This document shows, piece by piece, positions 43,305-51,929 of a stretch of 64,000 bases of DNA; within the stretch, counting starts at the first letter, position 1; every line of letters starts with the position of its first letter. The notes under the pieces are model-generated. The model ran no database searches and was not told the origin of the DNA. It saw only the letters and a list, made by a program, of their open reading frames with translations. Both the position numbers and the translations under genes were made by a program. Location of the stretch: positions 4,278,001-4,342,000 of the forward strand of contig OZ245813.1 of NCBI GenBank assembly GCA_965228445.1, read 5' to 3'. The stretch comes from Thalassobaculum sp965228445. GTDB lineage: Bacteria; Pseudomonadota; Alphaproteobacteria; Thalassobaculales; Thalassobaculaceae.

Positions 43305-44123
43305 TTATTGGGCGAGGCCGAGCTCTTCCAGATAGGCGGCTGAACGCTGGATCTTGGTCTTGTCCTTGATCTCGATGATCAGCCGCGGATTGCTGGTTAA
43401 TTTTGCCAGGGCGGCGAACACCGAATGCCACCGGATCGTTCCCTCGCCGAGACTCCAGTGCCGGTCGGCATAGCCGTCGGCGTCCTGCAGGTGGATATGC
43501 TCCAGCCGGTTGCCCGCGATGGTCACGTAGTAGTCGACCGGCGGCGCGCCGGTGGAGCCATGGGCGTAGTGGGCATGGCCGGTGTCGATCGACACCGCCA
43601 CCGATCTGGACTGGAAGCTGTCGGCGAGCTTCACCCGGTCGGCCGGATCCACATCCTCGATGTTCTCGATGACGATGGTGACGCCGATCTCCTCGGCCCG
43701 GGCCACCACCTCGCGCATCGTGTCGTGGCAGTAGCCGATCAGCTTCTCCCGGGAGCCGGGCTGGTTGTCGTAGTTGTTGTGGCCCCAGGTCGTGAACGGG
43801 CTGTGGGCGACCATCTGGGTGGCGCCGAGGGCCTCGCAGACCTCCAAGCCCTGGAGCAGCCGCTTGCGCACCACCGCCTGGATGTCGGTGTCCTGCGAGC
43901 CGATGCTGAAGCCCCAGAACGGTCCATGGATGCCGAGCCGACCGGTATGGCCGTCGAGCAGCGCCTTGGCCCGGTCGACCAGCGGCCGCCAGTCGCCGTT
44001 GAGCACCGTGGCGTCGAAGAAGTCCTGGAGTTCCAGGTCGCGCGGCTTCTCGAGCAGCCAGTCGCGGTTGGTTTCGACCACGCTCAGCGGCATGGCGGCG
44101 CCGAGGATCGGAAGATCGGACAC
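43305..44123 (-). CDS. Sugar phosphate isomerase/epimerase (xylose isomerase-like TIM barrel)
   Basis: 272 residues with the AP endonuclease family 2 / xylose isomerase-like barrel. Likely metal ligands lie in GIHGPFWGF, VIENIED (Glu), SIDTGHAHYAHG (Asp/His) and HIHLQDADG. It stands 177 bp before ugpB on the same strand and may be the first gene of the transport operon, or have a separate transcript. Its substrate is unknown. Confidence 0.85.
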   Translation of the reverse strand: MSDLPILGAAMPLSVVETNRDWLLEKPRDLELQDFFDATVLNGDWRPLVDRAKALLDGHTGRLGIHGPFWGFSIGSQDTDIQAVVRKRLLQGLEVCEALGATQMVAHSPFTTWGHNNYDNQPGSREKLIGYCHDTMREVVARAEEIGVTIVIENIEDVDPADRVKLADSFQSRSVAVSIDTGHAHYAHGSTGAPPVDYYVTIAGNRLEHIHLQDADGYADRHWSLGEGTIRWHSVFAALAKLTSNPRLIIEIKDKTKIQRSAAYLEELGLAQ

Positions 44124-44348
44124 GGTGGGTCACTCCTGTAGGGGCGGGTGCGGATGCTGGGACGGCGACACCTCAGCCGCGCCGGGAAACCGACGGGTGG
44201 GGACCGCGCAGAAGAATGGCGCGAACCATATCCCGCGTCTGTTGCATCCCGATTAAACCGGTCGGACCGAAATCTGACTCTCGGATGACAGTCCCGCTGC
44301 AGCCCTGAAACCGGAATAGGCGAGGTCGGTAGCTTCCACCCGTTTCTC

Positions 44349-44400
44349 ATTTCATGAATGAAATTTCATAAGATGCGACCGGCGTCACAACTTGTCACAA
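44349..44400. promoter_or_regulatory. Candidate regulator-binding sites
   Basis: Two motifs are close together. ATTTCAT-GA-ATGAAAT is a perfect dyad at 44349-44364, with one further ATTTCAT half-site overlapping it to 44369. On the minus strand a perfect direct repeat TTGTGAC-AAG-TTGTGAC spans 44384-44400, with a 10 bp period (one helical turn). The latter resembles a response-regulator site. It is not a standard Pho box, whose period is 11 bp. Confidence 0.45.
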
Positions 44401-44428
44401 ATGAACGCAAGTTTTCTTTGGTATACAA

Positions 44429-44458
44429 TTGACAGTGCGCCGAGCGAATTCTTACGAT
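44429..44458 (+). promoter_or_regulatory. Candidate sigma-70 promoter of the RTX gene
   Basis: A consensus -35 TTGACA (44429-44434) is followed after 18 bp by TACGAT (44453-44458), matching four of six -10 positions. It would give a 5' leader of roughly 180 bases before the RTX gene start. Confidence 0.45.
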
Positions 44459-44642
44459 TTTACCAAATAGTCAAAAAAAATCCTGACTGTTCAGTGCGAG
44501 TATTCGGCCGCCCGGCCGTTGTGTCGGGGCGGGGGCCGTGTGCGCGCGCCGATCCGTCAGTCGGCCCGCCATCCTGTGCGGAAAGGCGGCGCACCGAGCC
44601 GGCACCTGCGGGGTGTCGTCAGAACATCGAGGGGATTGGCAG

Positions 44643-47600
44643 ATGCAGTCCAGCAAGGCGCAGTTCATCAACGGCACGGGTCGCACGGTTCTTCTGATCG
44701 ATCCGAGGGTCGAGGGGTATCGCACTCTGCTGCGCTCGATCGGGACATCCCGACCGGTCGAAACCCACGTGGTCGCTGCCGATCGGGATGCCTTGCCGCA
44801 GATCGCCGCCATTGTGGCTGGCGGGGGCAAGGTCGACGCCCTGCACATCCTCGCCCATGGCGCACCGGGCCGGCTCGCGCTCGGGCGTGACGGCCTCGAT
44901 CTGGCGGCACTTGAACGCGACCCGGAGGCGGTGGCGACGATCCGCATGGGCCTGCGCGGTGGAGAACTGCGACTGATCGCCTGTGCGGCCGGCGCCGGCG
45001 AGGCCGGTCGCGCCTTCGTTGCCGCGTTGTCCCTGGCGTTCCGGGCTGCGGTCGTGGCGTCGGAGGGCCTGATCGGTCGGGGCTGGGACGGCGGCGCTGA
45101 TGTCGCGGCCGTCCCTCAGGGCGTCTCGCTCCGCCAGGATCTGCTCATCGCGAAACGCGAACTCGGTGCTTATCCGGCGCATCTGATGACGAACTACAAC
45201 GTCACGGAGATCGCCGGCACTGGGAGCTTCTCTGACGTATGGGAATCCGAAAATCCCACCGACAGTGACACCATCTATTTCAACAGCGCTGTCACCGGAA
45301 CGATCGACCTCTCCGACGTGGTGACGATCCGCAGTTCTGCCGCCCATTACTTAGCAGCGGACAATGCGATCACGATCGATGACGCCGCTGGCGGCGGCAT
45401 CAGCGTTAACTCCGGCAGGTTTTTCACATGGGGCCGGGCAGACGTCGAGTTCCTCCCGGTGACGATCTCGGCCAATGTCTCGGGGTCTGGCGGTTTTGCC
45501 GTGATCGGCAGCGGCCCGGTCGTCCTGTCGGGCACCAACAGCTTCTCAGGTGGAATGAGCGTGACCAGCGGTGGCACGCTCAGCCTTACCGGAACCGGCG
45601 CATTTGGATCCGGAACGATCACTCTGAACAACGGGACCCTGGCGATCACGGGGGCCACGAACACGGCCAACGCCATGAGCATCGGCGCCAATGGCGGCAC
45701 GATCGACAACAGCGCGTTCACGACGCTGACCGGCACCATTTCCGACGACAGCAACGGATACAGCCTGACGAAGAACGGTACCGGCGATCTGACCCTGACG
45801 GGGGTCAGCGCGAACTTCACCGGCACGTTCAATGTGACCGCGGGCGCTTTCAAACTGAACGCCGCCGGCGCCGATAGCGCGCTGGCCAAAGCCACCCTGA
45901 ACGTGACGACCTCAAGCAGCGTCTCCATCCAGTCGGCGGAGACGATCGGCGGTCTGAAAGGCACCAGCAACGTCTCGATCACCGACGGCGACCTGACGAT
46001 CGACCAGAGCGCCGATACGACCTATGAGGGCAGCATCACCGGCACCAACGGTGTCGCCAAGACGGGCGCCGGCACCCTGACCCTGTCGGGCGCCAACTCG
46101 TACTCAGGTATCTATAACCCCAGTTCGACCGGTACCTTGGTTTCCGGCGGCACGCTGAACATTACGGGGTCGCTCGCCAACACGAACCTCCTCAGAGTGA
46201 CCTCCGGCGGCACCCTGACGGGCAGCGGCAGTGTCGGCGGCGGCGCGGACCTGAGGAACGGCGCGACCTTCGGGCGGTCGGGCACCGTCGACGGAACCTT
46301 CACTGTGGGCGGCGACACCACCATCGGCGAGGCCGGCGGGGCCACCACCACCTTCCATGTCGACGTCACGACCGACGGCAACGGCGGCTACACCTATGAC
46401 AGCATGAAGGGGGACGCCACCTTCACCCTGGCCGACGCGACCCTGACCGTCGTTACGGATGGCAGCACGTCGGTCGGCGACGTCCTGACCCTGATCGACG
46501 ATACCGGCATCAATACGATCTCCGGCACTTTCTCCGGCCTGGCGGAGGGGGCCACGTTCACCTCTGGATCGACGACCTTCAAGATCAGCTATGTCGGCGG
46601 CAGCGGCAATGACGTGACCATCACCCATATGGCCGCCCCGGCCTCGGGAGGCGGCGGCGGTGGCGGCGGGAGCACCGAGTCCTTCACAAGTTCCCAGACC
46701 ACGAGTTCGTCCAGCGGGGGGACCACGGTCGCGACCACGACCCTGACCAACCGCAGCGGCGGATCCGGGTCGGCGGCGATCGTTCAGAACACGTCGAACA
46801 ACGGCAACCTGGTGACGGCGACCTTGCCGACCTCGGTCTCTCTCACCTCCGAAGGACCCGGCACGGCGCAGAGCGGGACCCAGGCCCTGACGACGCTCAG
46901 CGGCGCGATCAGCGCGCGGAACTCCAGCGGCAACGCGGCCCTGCAGGGCGGGGCGCAGACCTTCCTGACCAACCTGGGTGCGACCACCACGCTGGACATC
47001 CGCACCATCATCCCAAGCTTCAACGCGGCGAATACCAGCAGCGATCCGATCGTCATCACCGGCAGTGCGCAATCGGGACAGTCCGAAGCCTTCGTCATCG
47101 ACATGCGCAGCCTGCAGGGCAAGGCGCTGCAGCTCGACAACATAGAATTCGTCTCGATCATCGGCAATGCCACGGTCACCGGCGGGTCGGGCAACAACTT
47201 CGCCGTGGGCGACGACGGCAACCAATTCATCTCGCTGGGCGAGGGCGACGACACGCTCTATGGCGGGGCCGGCGACGACACCATCGGCTCGGCCGACGGC
47301 AACGACCTGCTGTTCGGCGACGAGGGCTACGACACGGTCAATGGCGGCAGCGGCAACGACACCACCTGGGGCGGCCTCGACAACGACGTGGTCTACGGCA
47401 ACACCGGCGAGGACGTGGTCTACGGCAACCAGTACAACGACACGCTCTACGGCGGTCAGGACGCCGACACGGTCTATGGCGGCCAGGACGACGATATCGT
47501 CTACGGCAATCTCGGCGCCGACCTCCTGTACGGCAACCTGGGCGCCGACACGCTGTATGGCGGCGACGGCGCCGACACCGTGAACGGCAGCGAGGGGGCG

Positions 47601-47927
47601 GACCTGCTCTACGGCAACGCGGGTGGCGACCGTCTGTCCGGCGGGGCCGGCGACGACACCCTGTTCGGGGGGGCGGGACAGGATATCTTCGCGGTCGGGA
47701 CGGGCGACGGGGCCGACATCATCAGCGACTTCAGCGCGGCGGATGGCGACCGGATCGAGATCGCTGCCGGCGTGAACGGAACGTCGATCGACAGTCTCGC
47801 CGATCTGCAGGCGGTGGCGACCGACTTCGACGGCAACGTGATCTTCGATCTCGGCAACGGCAACACCCTGACCCTGATCGGCGTGCAGAGCGCCGACCTT
47901 CAGGCGGGGTGGTTCGGGTTTATCTGA
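44643..47927 (+). CDS. Large DUF4347 / repeat / RTX calcium-binding secreted protein
   Basis: 1094 residues, no signal peptide. Residues about 10-170 are a DUF4347 domain (TVLLIDPRVEGYRTLL, LHILAHGAPGRLALG, LIACAAGAG). From about 185 to 660 come glycine/threonine-rich autotransporter-type beta-helix repeats (GAGTLTLSGANSYSG, GGTLTGSGSVGG). A Gly9-Ser linker near 667 is followed by about 180 Ser/Thr-rich residues, then RTX nonapeptides (about 865-1020, GGAGDDT, YGGQDAD) and a C-terminal domain (DIISDFSAADGD, ending QAGWFGFI) typical of type I secretion substrates. Probably a surface adhesin. The ATG follows GAGGGGATTGGCAG. Confidence 0.87.
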   Translation: MQSSKAQFINGTGRTVLLIDPRVEGYRTLLRSIGTSRPVETHVVAADRDALPQIAAIVAGGGKVDALHILAHGAPGRLALGRDGLDLAALERDPEAVATIRMGLRGGELRLIACAAGAGEAGRAFVAALSLAFRAAVVASEGLIGRGWDGGADVAAVPQGVSLRQDLLIAKRELGAYPAHLMTNYNVTEIAGTGSFSDVWESENPTDSDTIYFNSAVTGTIDLSDVVTIRSSAAHYLAADNAITIDDAAGGGISVNSGRFFTWGRADVEFLPVTISANVSGSGGFAVIGSGPVVLSGTNSFSGGMSVTSGGTLSLTGTGAFGSGTITLNNGTLAITGATNTANAMSIGANGGTIDNSAFTTLTGTISDDSNGYSLTKNGTGDLTLTGVSANFTGTFNVTAGAFKLNAAGADSALAKATLNVTTSSSVSIQSAETIGGLKGTSNVSITDGDLTIDQSADTTYEGSITGTNGVAKTGAGTLTLSGANSYSGIYNPSSTGTLVSGGTLNITGSLANTNLLRVTSGGTLTGSGSVGGGADLRNGATFGRSGTVDGTFTVGGDTTIGEAGGATTTFHVDVTTDGNGGYTYDSMKGDATFTLADATLTVVTDGSTSVGDVLTLIDDTGINTISGTFSGLAEGATFTSGSTTFKISYVGGSGNDVTITHMAAPASGGGGGGGGSTESFTSSQTTSSSSGGTTVATTTLTNRSGGSGSAAIVQNTSNNGNLVTATLPTSVSLTSEGPGTAQSGTQALTTLSGAISARNSSGNAALQGGAQTFLTNLGATTTLDIRTIIPSFNAANTSSDPIVITGSAQSGQSEAFVIDMRSLQGKALQLDNIEFVSIIGNATVTGGSGNNFAVGDDGNQFISLGEGDDTLYGGAGDDTIGSADGNDLLFGDEGYDTVNGGSGNDTTWGGLDNDVVYGNTGEDVVYGNQYNDTLYGGQDADTVYGGQDDDIVYGNLGADLLYGNLGADTLYGGDGADTVNGSEGADLLYGNAGGDRLSGGAGDDTLFGGAGQDIFAVGTGDGADIISDFSAADGDRIEIAAGVNGTSIDSLADLQAVATDFDGNVIFDLGNGNTLTLIGVQSADLQAGWFGFI

Positions 47928-48050
47928 CGACCATCGGGGTGCATTGGGGGGAGGCGAAGGCGGGGGACAATGTCCTCCGTCTGCGTTTCTGCGGACAGAC
48001 GAACGCCGCACCGTTGGGCGCAGGTCAAGAAACGGAAGAATGGGGGAAAG

Positions 48051-48126
48051 TGGTGCCCAGGGGCGGATTTGAACCACCGACACGCGGATTTTCAATCCGC
48101 TGCTCTACCAACTGAGCTACCTGGGC
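48051..48126 (-). tRNA. tRNA-Phe (GAA), CCA encoded
   Basis: A 76-base cloverleaf on the minus strand: acceptor GCCCAGG...CCTGGGC, D arm AGCTCAGTTGGTAGAGC, anticodon stem-loop GCGGATT-GAA-AATCCGC, T arm with GGTTCAAATCC, discriminator A and encoded CCA. It lies 3' of the RTX gene, on the opposite strand, after a 123 bp gap. It is a conserved neighbour of the yacG block in Alphaproteobacteria, here separated by two plus-strand genes. Confidence 0.96.
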
Positions 48127-48263
48127 GTCGCCGAAGCGAGACGGGTATATAGCGGCCGTGATCCGCCCTGTCCAGCACGTCTCGTCCGGAAATTTCACCA
48201 TACCCGCCAGCCCCATGCGCAGGCGTTGAAGTGACGGGGTCCGGCCCGTACATTGCCGGGACC

Positions 48264-49475
48264 ATGCAGATCGCCGATGCCCTCCGCCTCGCCATCCGTC
48301 ACTTCAACGCCGGTCAGGCGTCCGAAGGCACGGCCCTATGCGAAGCCATCCTGAACGCCCAGCCCGACAACCCCGTCGCCAACTGCCTGTTGGCCCGCGC
48401 CCGCCTGCGCGCCGGCGCGCCGCAGGATGCCCGGACGCTGGTCGACCGCGCGAAACGGGCCGCCCCGGACTATCCGGCCGCCCTGGAGCTGGACGCCCGC
48501 CTGCTCGACGAGGCCGAGGGCGCGGACGGTCCGACGGTCGCCCGCGCCTACCGGCGGGCGCTGGCGGTCAATCCGGCCGCCGCAGCGCTGTGGTTCGCCT
48601 ATGGCAACCTGCGGCAGGGCGCCTTCGGCGAATCCGAGGGCTCTCTCGCCCCCTATGCCCGGTCGCTGGCCGCGAAGCCGGGGGAGGTGCCTGTGGCGAT
48701 GAACCTGGCCACTGCCCGCCTCAAGCTGGACGAGGCGGAGGCCGCGCTCGCCCTGTGCGAGGAAACCCTGGCCGGTCAGCCGACCCATATCCGGGCGCTC
48801 GCCCTGAAGACTACCGCCCTGTTCGATCTCGGGCGGCCCGAGCCCGCCAACGCCCTGACCGGCTTCGGGACGCTGACCCGGCCGATGATGCTGCCGGTTC
48901 CCCAGGGCTACGACAGCCTGGACGCGTTCAACGCCGATTTTGCCGCCGCCATCCGCAGTCATCCGCGCCGGCGCGACGATTACGACCCGAACAAGCGGGC
49001 GATCCGCGGCGGGTCGATCGTCACCGACCTTTTGAACCACGACCATCCGGCCATCCGCGGTTTCCACACCGCGCTGGACGCGGCCATCGCGGCCTATGGG
49101 GCCGGCCTGCCGGACCTGCCCGGACATCCGCATATCGACGGCCGGCCGTGCGGCTATGCCCTGGACGTCTGGGGCAACATCCTGCGCGCCCAGGGCCATC
49201 AGGACGGCCATATTCACAATCTCGGCTGGCTGTCCGGGGTCTATTACGTGGAGATGCCGGAGGTGCTGCACGAGGACGACCCGAACCGCGAGGGCTGGAT
49301 CGAGTTCAACCATCCGGGCTACGGCATTCCCGACCGGGGGATGGCGACGTCCCACCAGGTCTGCCCGCGGCCCGGCATGATCGTGCTGTTCCCGTCCTAT
49401 GTCTGGCACCGGACCGTGCCGTTCGAGGGGGCCGGTGAACGGATCTCCGTCGCCTTCGACCTGCATCCGCGCTGA
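48264..49475 (+). CDS. TPR protein with C-terminal 2OG-Fe(II) oxygenase domain
   Basis: 403 residues. The first about 200 residues are TPR-like helical repeats (FNAGQASEGTALCEAILNAQPDNP, YRRALAVNPAAAALWFAYGNL). The C-terminal 200 form a putative 2OG-Fe(II) oxygenase with HIHNLGWLSGVYYVE (iron His) and PGMIVLFPSYVWHRTVPFEG (distal His) and the 2OG-binding Arg in ERISVAF. It probably hydroxylates a protein or peptide. The ATG giving MQIADALRL is chosen; a GTG at 48231 adds 11 residues. The next gene starts 5 bp downstream. Confidence 0.82.
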   Translation: MQIADALRLAIRHFNAGQASEGTALCEAILNAQPDNPVANCLLARARLRAGAPQDARTLVDRAKRAAPDYPAALELDARLLDEAEGADGPTVARAYRRALAVNPAAAALWFAYGNLRQGAFGESEGSLAPYARSLAAKPGEVPVAMNLATARLKLDEAEAALALCEETLAGQPTHIRALALKTTALFDLGRPEPANALTGFGTLTRPMMLPVPQGYDSLDAFNADFAAAIRSHPRRRDDYDPNKRAIRGGSIVTDLLNHDHPAIRGFHTALDAAIAAYGAGLPDLPGHPHIDGRPCGYALDVWGNILRAQGHQDGHIHNLGWLSGVYYVEMPEVLHEDDPNREGWIEFNHPGYGIPDRGMATSHQVCPRPGMIVLFPSYVWHRTVPFEGAGERISVAFDLHPR

Positions 49476-49480
49476 GACCG

Positions 49481-51466
49481 ATGGGCAAGCCGCCAGGAAA
49501 GTCATCCGCGACGTCACGGGGGACACGGTCGGGGAAGCCCGCCGCGGCGGCTCCGCTCCGGCGTCCCGCCCCGGCGGCGGGCGACGCTGCGGCGGCGGGG
49601 GCGCTCCAGCACGCGGGCATGCTGTTCCGCGCCCGGCGCTACCTGGAGGCGGCCGACGCCTTTCGCGCGGTGATCCGCCTCTATCCGAAGCTGCCGGACG
49701 TGCACAACAACCTGGGTGTGGCGCTGAAGTCGGCCGGCAAGGTGGCGGAGGCCATTCCGTGTTTCCGCCGCGCCGTCCGGCTCAAGCCGGATTACCTGGC
49801 GGCCCATGCCAATCTCGCCGCGGCCTTGGAGGCGACCGGCGACCTGCGGGGCGCGCTCGACCACCGGATCGATGCCTGGCGGCTGGAACCTGACGCGGTC
49901 GAGCCGCGCGAGGCGCTGGTCCGTGCGCTGCGCCGCTGCCCCTATGACAAGGCGCATCCCGGCGCACGTGCGGCCCTGGCGGCGCTCCAGGCCGATCCCG
50001 ACATCGATCAGCAGGCGCTGTCGGATCCGGCGGTCCGTCTCTGGTCCAGCCACGCGGCGATCCGGCGCGAGCTGGAGACCGCGGTGTCCGGGTTTCCGGA
50101 AAGGCCGGCCGGGGCGGGGTTCAAGCCGATCACGACCTTCCTGGCGGACGAACTGATCGTCGCCGCGCTGTCCTGGTCGATCGTCGCCCATCCCGGCATG
50201 GAGGCCTGGCTGACCCGCAGCCGGAGCTGGCTGCTCGACCACGCGGTGTCCGGCAATCTCGGCCGGGTTGATCGCGACTGGCTTGCCGCGATCGCGCTGC
50301 AGGCCCGGGCGGCGGAGTGGGTTTGGTTCGAGACCGAGGAGGAGCGCGATCTTCTGATCCGCCTGGCCGACCTGCAGGCCCGCGGAGAGGAGACGCCCCA
50401 CCGTGCCCTGATCCGGGCCATGTACATGCCGCTGGAGACCGATCCGGAGGTCGATGCCCTCTCTCGTGAGGCCGGGGCGCTGCAGGCCGACGACACCTCG
50501 CCGCGCGCCCTGCTGCTGCGCCGCTCGCTGATCCACCCGCGCGAGGAATGGCGGCTGGGGGAGGAACTCGCGGCCGCCGAGGTTACCGACGACGTCTCCC
50601 GGGCGGTGCAGAGCCAATACGAGGACAACCCCTATCCGCGCTGGCTCAGCCTGTCGCGCCGGCCGCGCACCACGATCGGCCGGCATCTGGGCCAGGTGCT
50701 CGCCCTGGCGCAGCCGGTGAGGGCCGAGGAGGCGTTGCCGCGGATCCTGATCGCCGGCTGCGGAACCGGCCGCCACGCCCTGCAGACCGCGCTGCGCTAC
50801 GAGAATGCCGAGGTGCTGGCCATCGACCTGTCGCGGGCCTCGCTCGCCTATGCGCGGCGGATGGCCCGCGAGCTGGGGGTGCGGAACATCCAGTTCGCCC
50901 AGGCCGACATCCTGGAGCTGGATTCCATTCCCGACCGCTTCGATCTGATCGAGAGTTCCGGCGTGCTGCATCACCTGGACGAGCCGATGCGGGGCTGGCG
51001 GGTGCTGCGCCGGCTGCTGACGCCGCGTGGGCTGATGCGGGTCGCGTTCTACAGCCATCGGGCCCGGCTGCCGCTGGAGGAAATCCGGGCCGGCCTGCCG
51101 GAACGCGGCGAGATGATGAAGCGGGTGCGCGCCGCCCGGCGGCGAACCTACGGGCTGGCGGAGGGGCATGCCGGTCGGGCCCTGTTGCGGTCGGCCGATT
51201 TCTATGCGGCGTCGGGCGTGCGGGATGCCCTGCTGCATACCTGCGAGCACACGGTCAGCCCGCTCTGGATCCGCGACGCCCTGGGGGAGCTGGGACTGTA
51301 CTTCCTGGGATTCGAACTGCCCGATCCGGCGATCCTGGCGGAGTACCGCCGCCGCAATCCCGGCGACCCGAGCGGGCTGGACCTGGAGGTCTGGGACGCG
51401 CTGGAAGCCGACCATCCGGACGTCTTTCTGGGGATGTATCAGTTCTGGACCCAGGCGGACGGTTAG
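49481..51466 (+). CDS. TPR-containing class I SAM methyltransferase
   Basis: 661 residues. A basic Ala/Pro-rich leader (1-40) is followed by TPR repeats (about 42-145, AADAFRAVIRLYPKLPDVHNNLG), a helical middle of about 250 residues and a Rossmann methyltransferase domain from about 420 (RILIAGCGTGRHAL, VLAIDLSRASLAYA, DLIESSGVLHHL). The linker carries QYEDNPYPRWLSL, seen in this methyltransferase type. It follows the oxygenase gene by 5 bp, so both TPR proteins likely serve one modification pathway; the target is unknown. Confidence 0.87.
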   Translation: MGKPPGKSSATSRGTRSGKPAAAAPLRRPAPAAGDAAAAGALQHAGMLFRARRYLEAADAFRAVIRLYPKLPDVHNNLGVALKSAGKVAEAIPCFRRAVRLKPDYLAAHANLAAALEATGDLRGALDHRIDAWRLEPDAVEPREALVRALRRCPYDKAHPGARAALAALQADPDIDQQALSDPAVRLWSSHAAIRRELETAVSGFPERPAGAGFKPITTFLADELIVAALSWSIVAHPGMEAWLTRSRSWLLDHAVSGNLGRVDRDWLAAIALQARAAEWVWFETEEERDLLIRLADLQARGEETPHRALIRAMYMPLETDPEVDALSREAGALQADDTSPRALLLRRSLIHPREEWRLGEELAAAEVTDDVSRAVQSQYEDNPYPRWLSLSRRPRTTIGRHLGQVLALAQPVRAEEALPRILIAGCGTGRHALQTALRYENAEVLAIDLSRASLAYARRMARELGVRNIQFAQADILELDSIPDRFDLIESSGVLHHLDEPMRGWRVLRRLLTPRGLMRVAFYSHRARLPLEEIRAGLPERGEMMKRVRAARRRTYGLAEGHAGRALLRSADFYAASGVRDALLHTCEHTVSPLWIRDALGELGLYFLGFELPDPAILAEYRRRNPGDPSGLDLEVWDALEADHPDVFLGMYQFWTQADG

Positions 51467-51489
51467 GTCGCCGGGCTTCGGTCCTTGTT

Positions 51490-51904
51490 CGTCTCCTCGG
51501 CGTTGGGCCGGGGTCCGGGGTGAGCGCTTGCTGGGACGGTTGGAGGTGATCCTGAGGTCCCCGTCGCGCTCGGCCCTGGATCCCGGCGTAGCACCGGGAA
51601 GACGAAGGCAACAGCTCGCTACCCGTCGCACCACACCGCCGTCTCCCCGGCCTTGAGCCGGGGTCTAGGGTAACCGTCTGCTAGGACGGTTGGGGGTGAT
51701 CCTGAAGTCCCCGTCGCGCACGACCCTGGATCCCGGCGCGAGGCCGGGAAGACGAAGGCAACAGCTCGCTACCCGTCGCACCACACCGCCGTCTCCCTGG
51801 CCTTGAGCCGGGGTCCAGGCTAACGGTCTGCTGGGACGGTTGGAGGTGATCCTGAGGTCCCCGTCGCGCTCGGCTCTGGATCCCGGCGCGAGGCCGGGAA
51901 GACG
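51490..51904. repeat. Three tandem copies of the intergenic dyad element, 150 bp period
   Basis: The 463 bp gap 51467-51929 is filled by three 115 bp copies (51490-51604, 51640-51754, 51790-51904) joined by two near-identical 35 bp spacers, giving an exact 150 bp period. Each begins CGTCTCC and ends GGAAGACG, with hairpins at both ends; copies 2 and 3 differ at only a few positions. It is a recent segmental amplification of the same family as the copies at 702, 7806, 10062 and 13662. Confidence 0.9.
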
Positions 51905-51929
51905 GGGAAGGGGGAGCTGTAGCCGCCCC

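Larger units (their letters stand above)
44124..44642. promoter_or_regulatory. Long divergent regulatory region
   Basis: This 519 bp gap separates the isomerase/ugp operon and the large RTX gene. About 44340-44490 is strongly AT-rich and holds several candidate sites listed separately. About 44500-44640 is GC-rich leader before the RTX start. I see no gene or recognisable RNA in it. Confidence 0.5.

Noticed and set aside
44384..44400. Pho box for the ugp operon
   Set aside because: The direct repeat has a 10 bp period and TTGTGAC halves, while Pho boxes have CTGTCAT-type halves with an 11 bp period.
46104..48095. A 663-residue open frame antisense to the RTX gene
   Set aside because: It is a shadow of the repetitive GC-rich coding strand, runs through the tRNA-Phe, and has no domain or ribosome site.
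48051..48126. tRNA-Phe as an integration site of a genomic island
   Set aside because: No integrase and no repeated tRNA 3' end were seen on either side.
51490..51904. Possible CRISPR array
   Set aside because: Units are 150 bp, spacers are identical rather than unique, and no cas gene is near.
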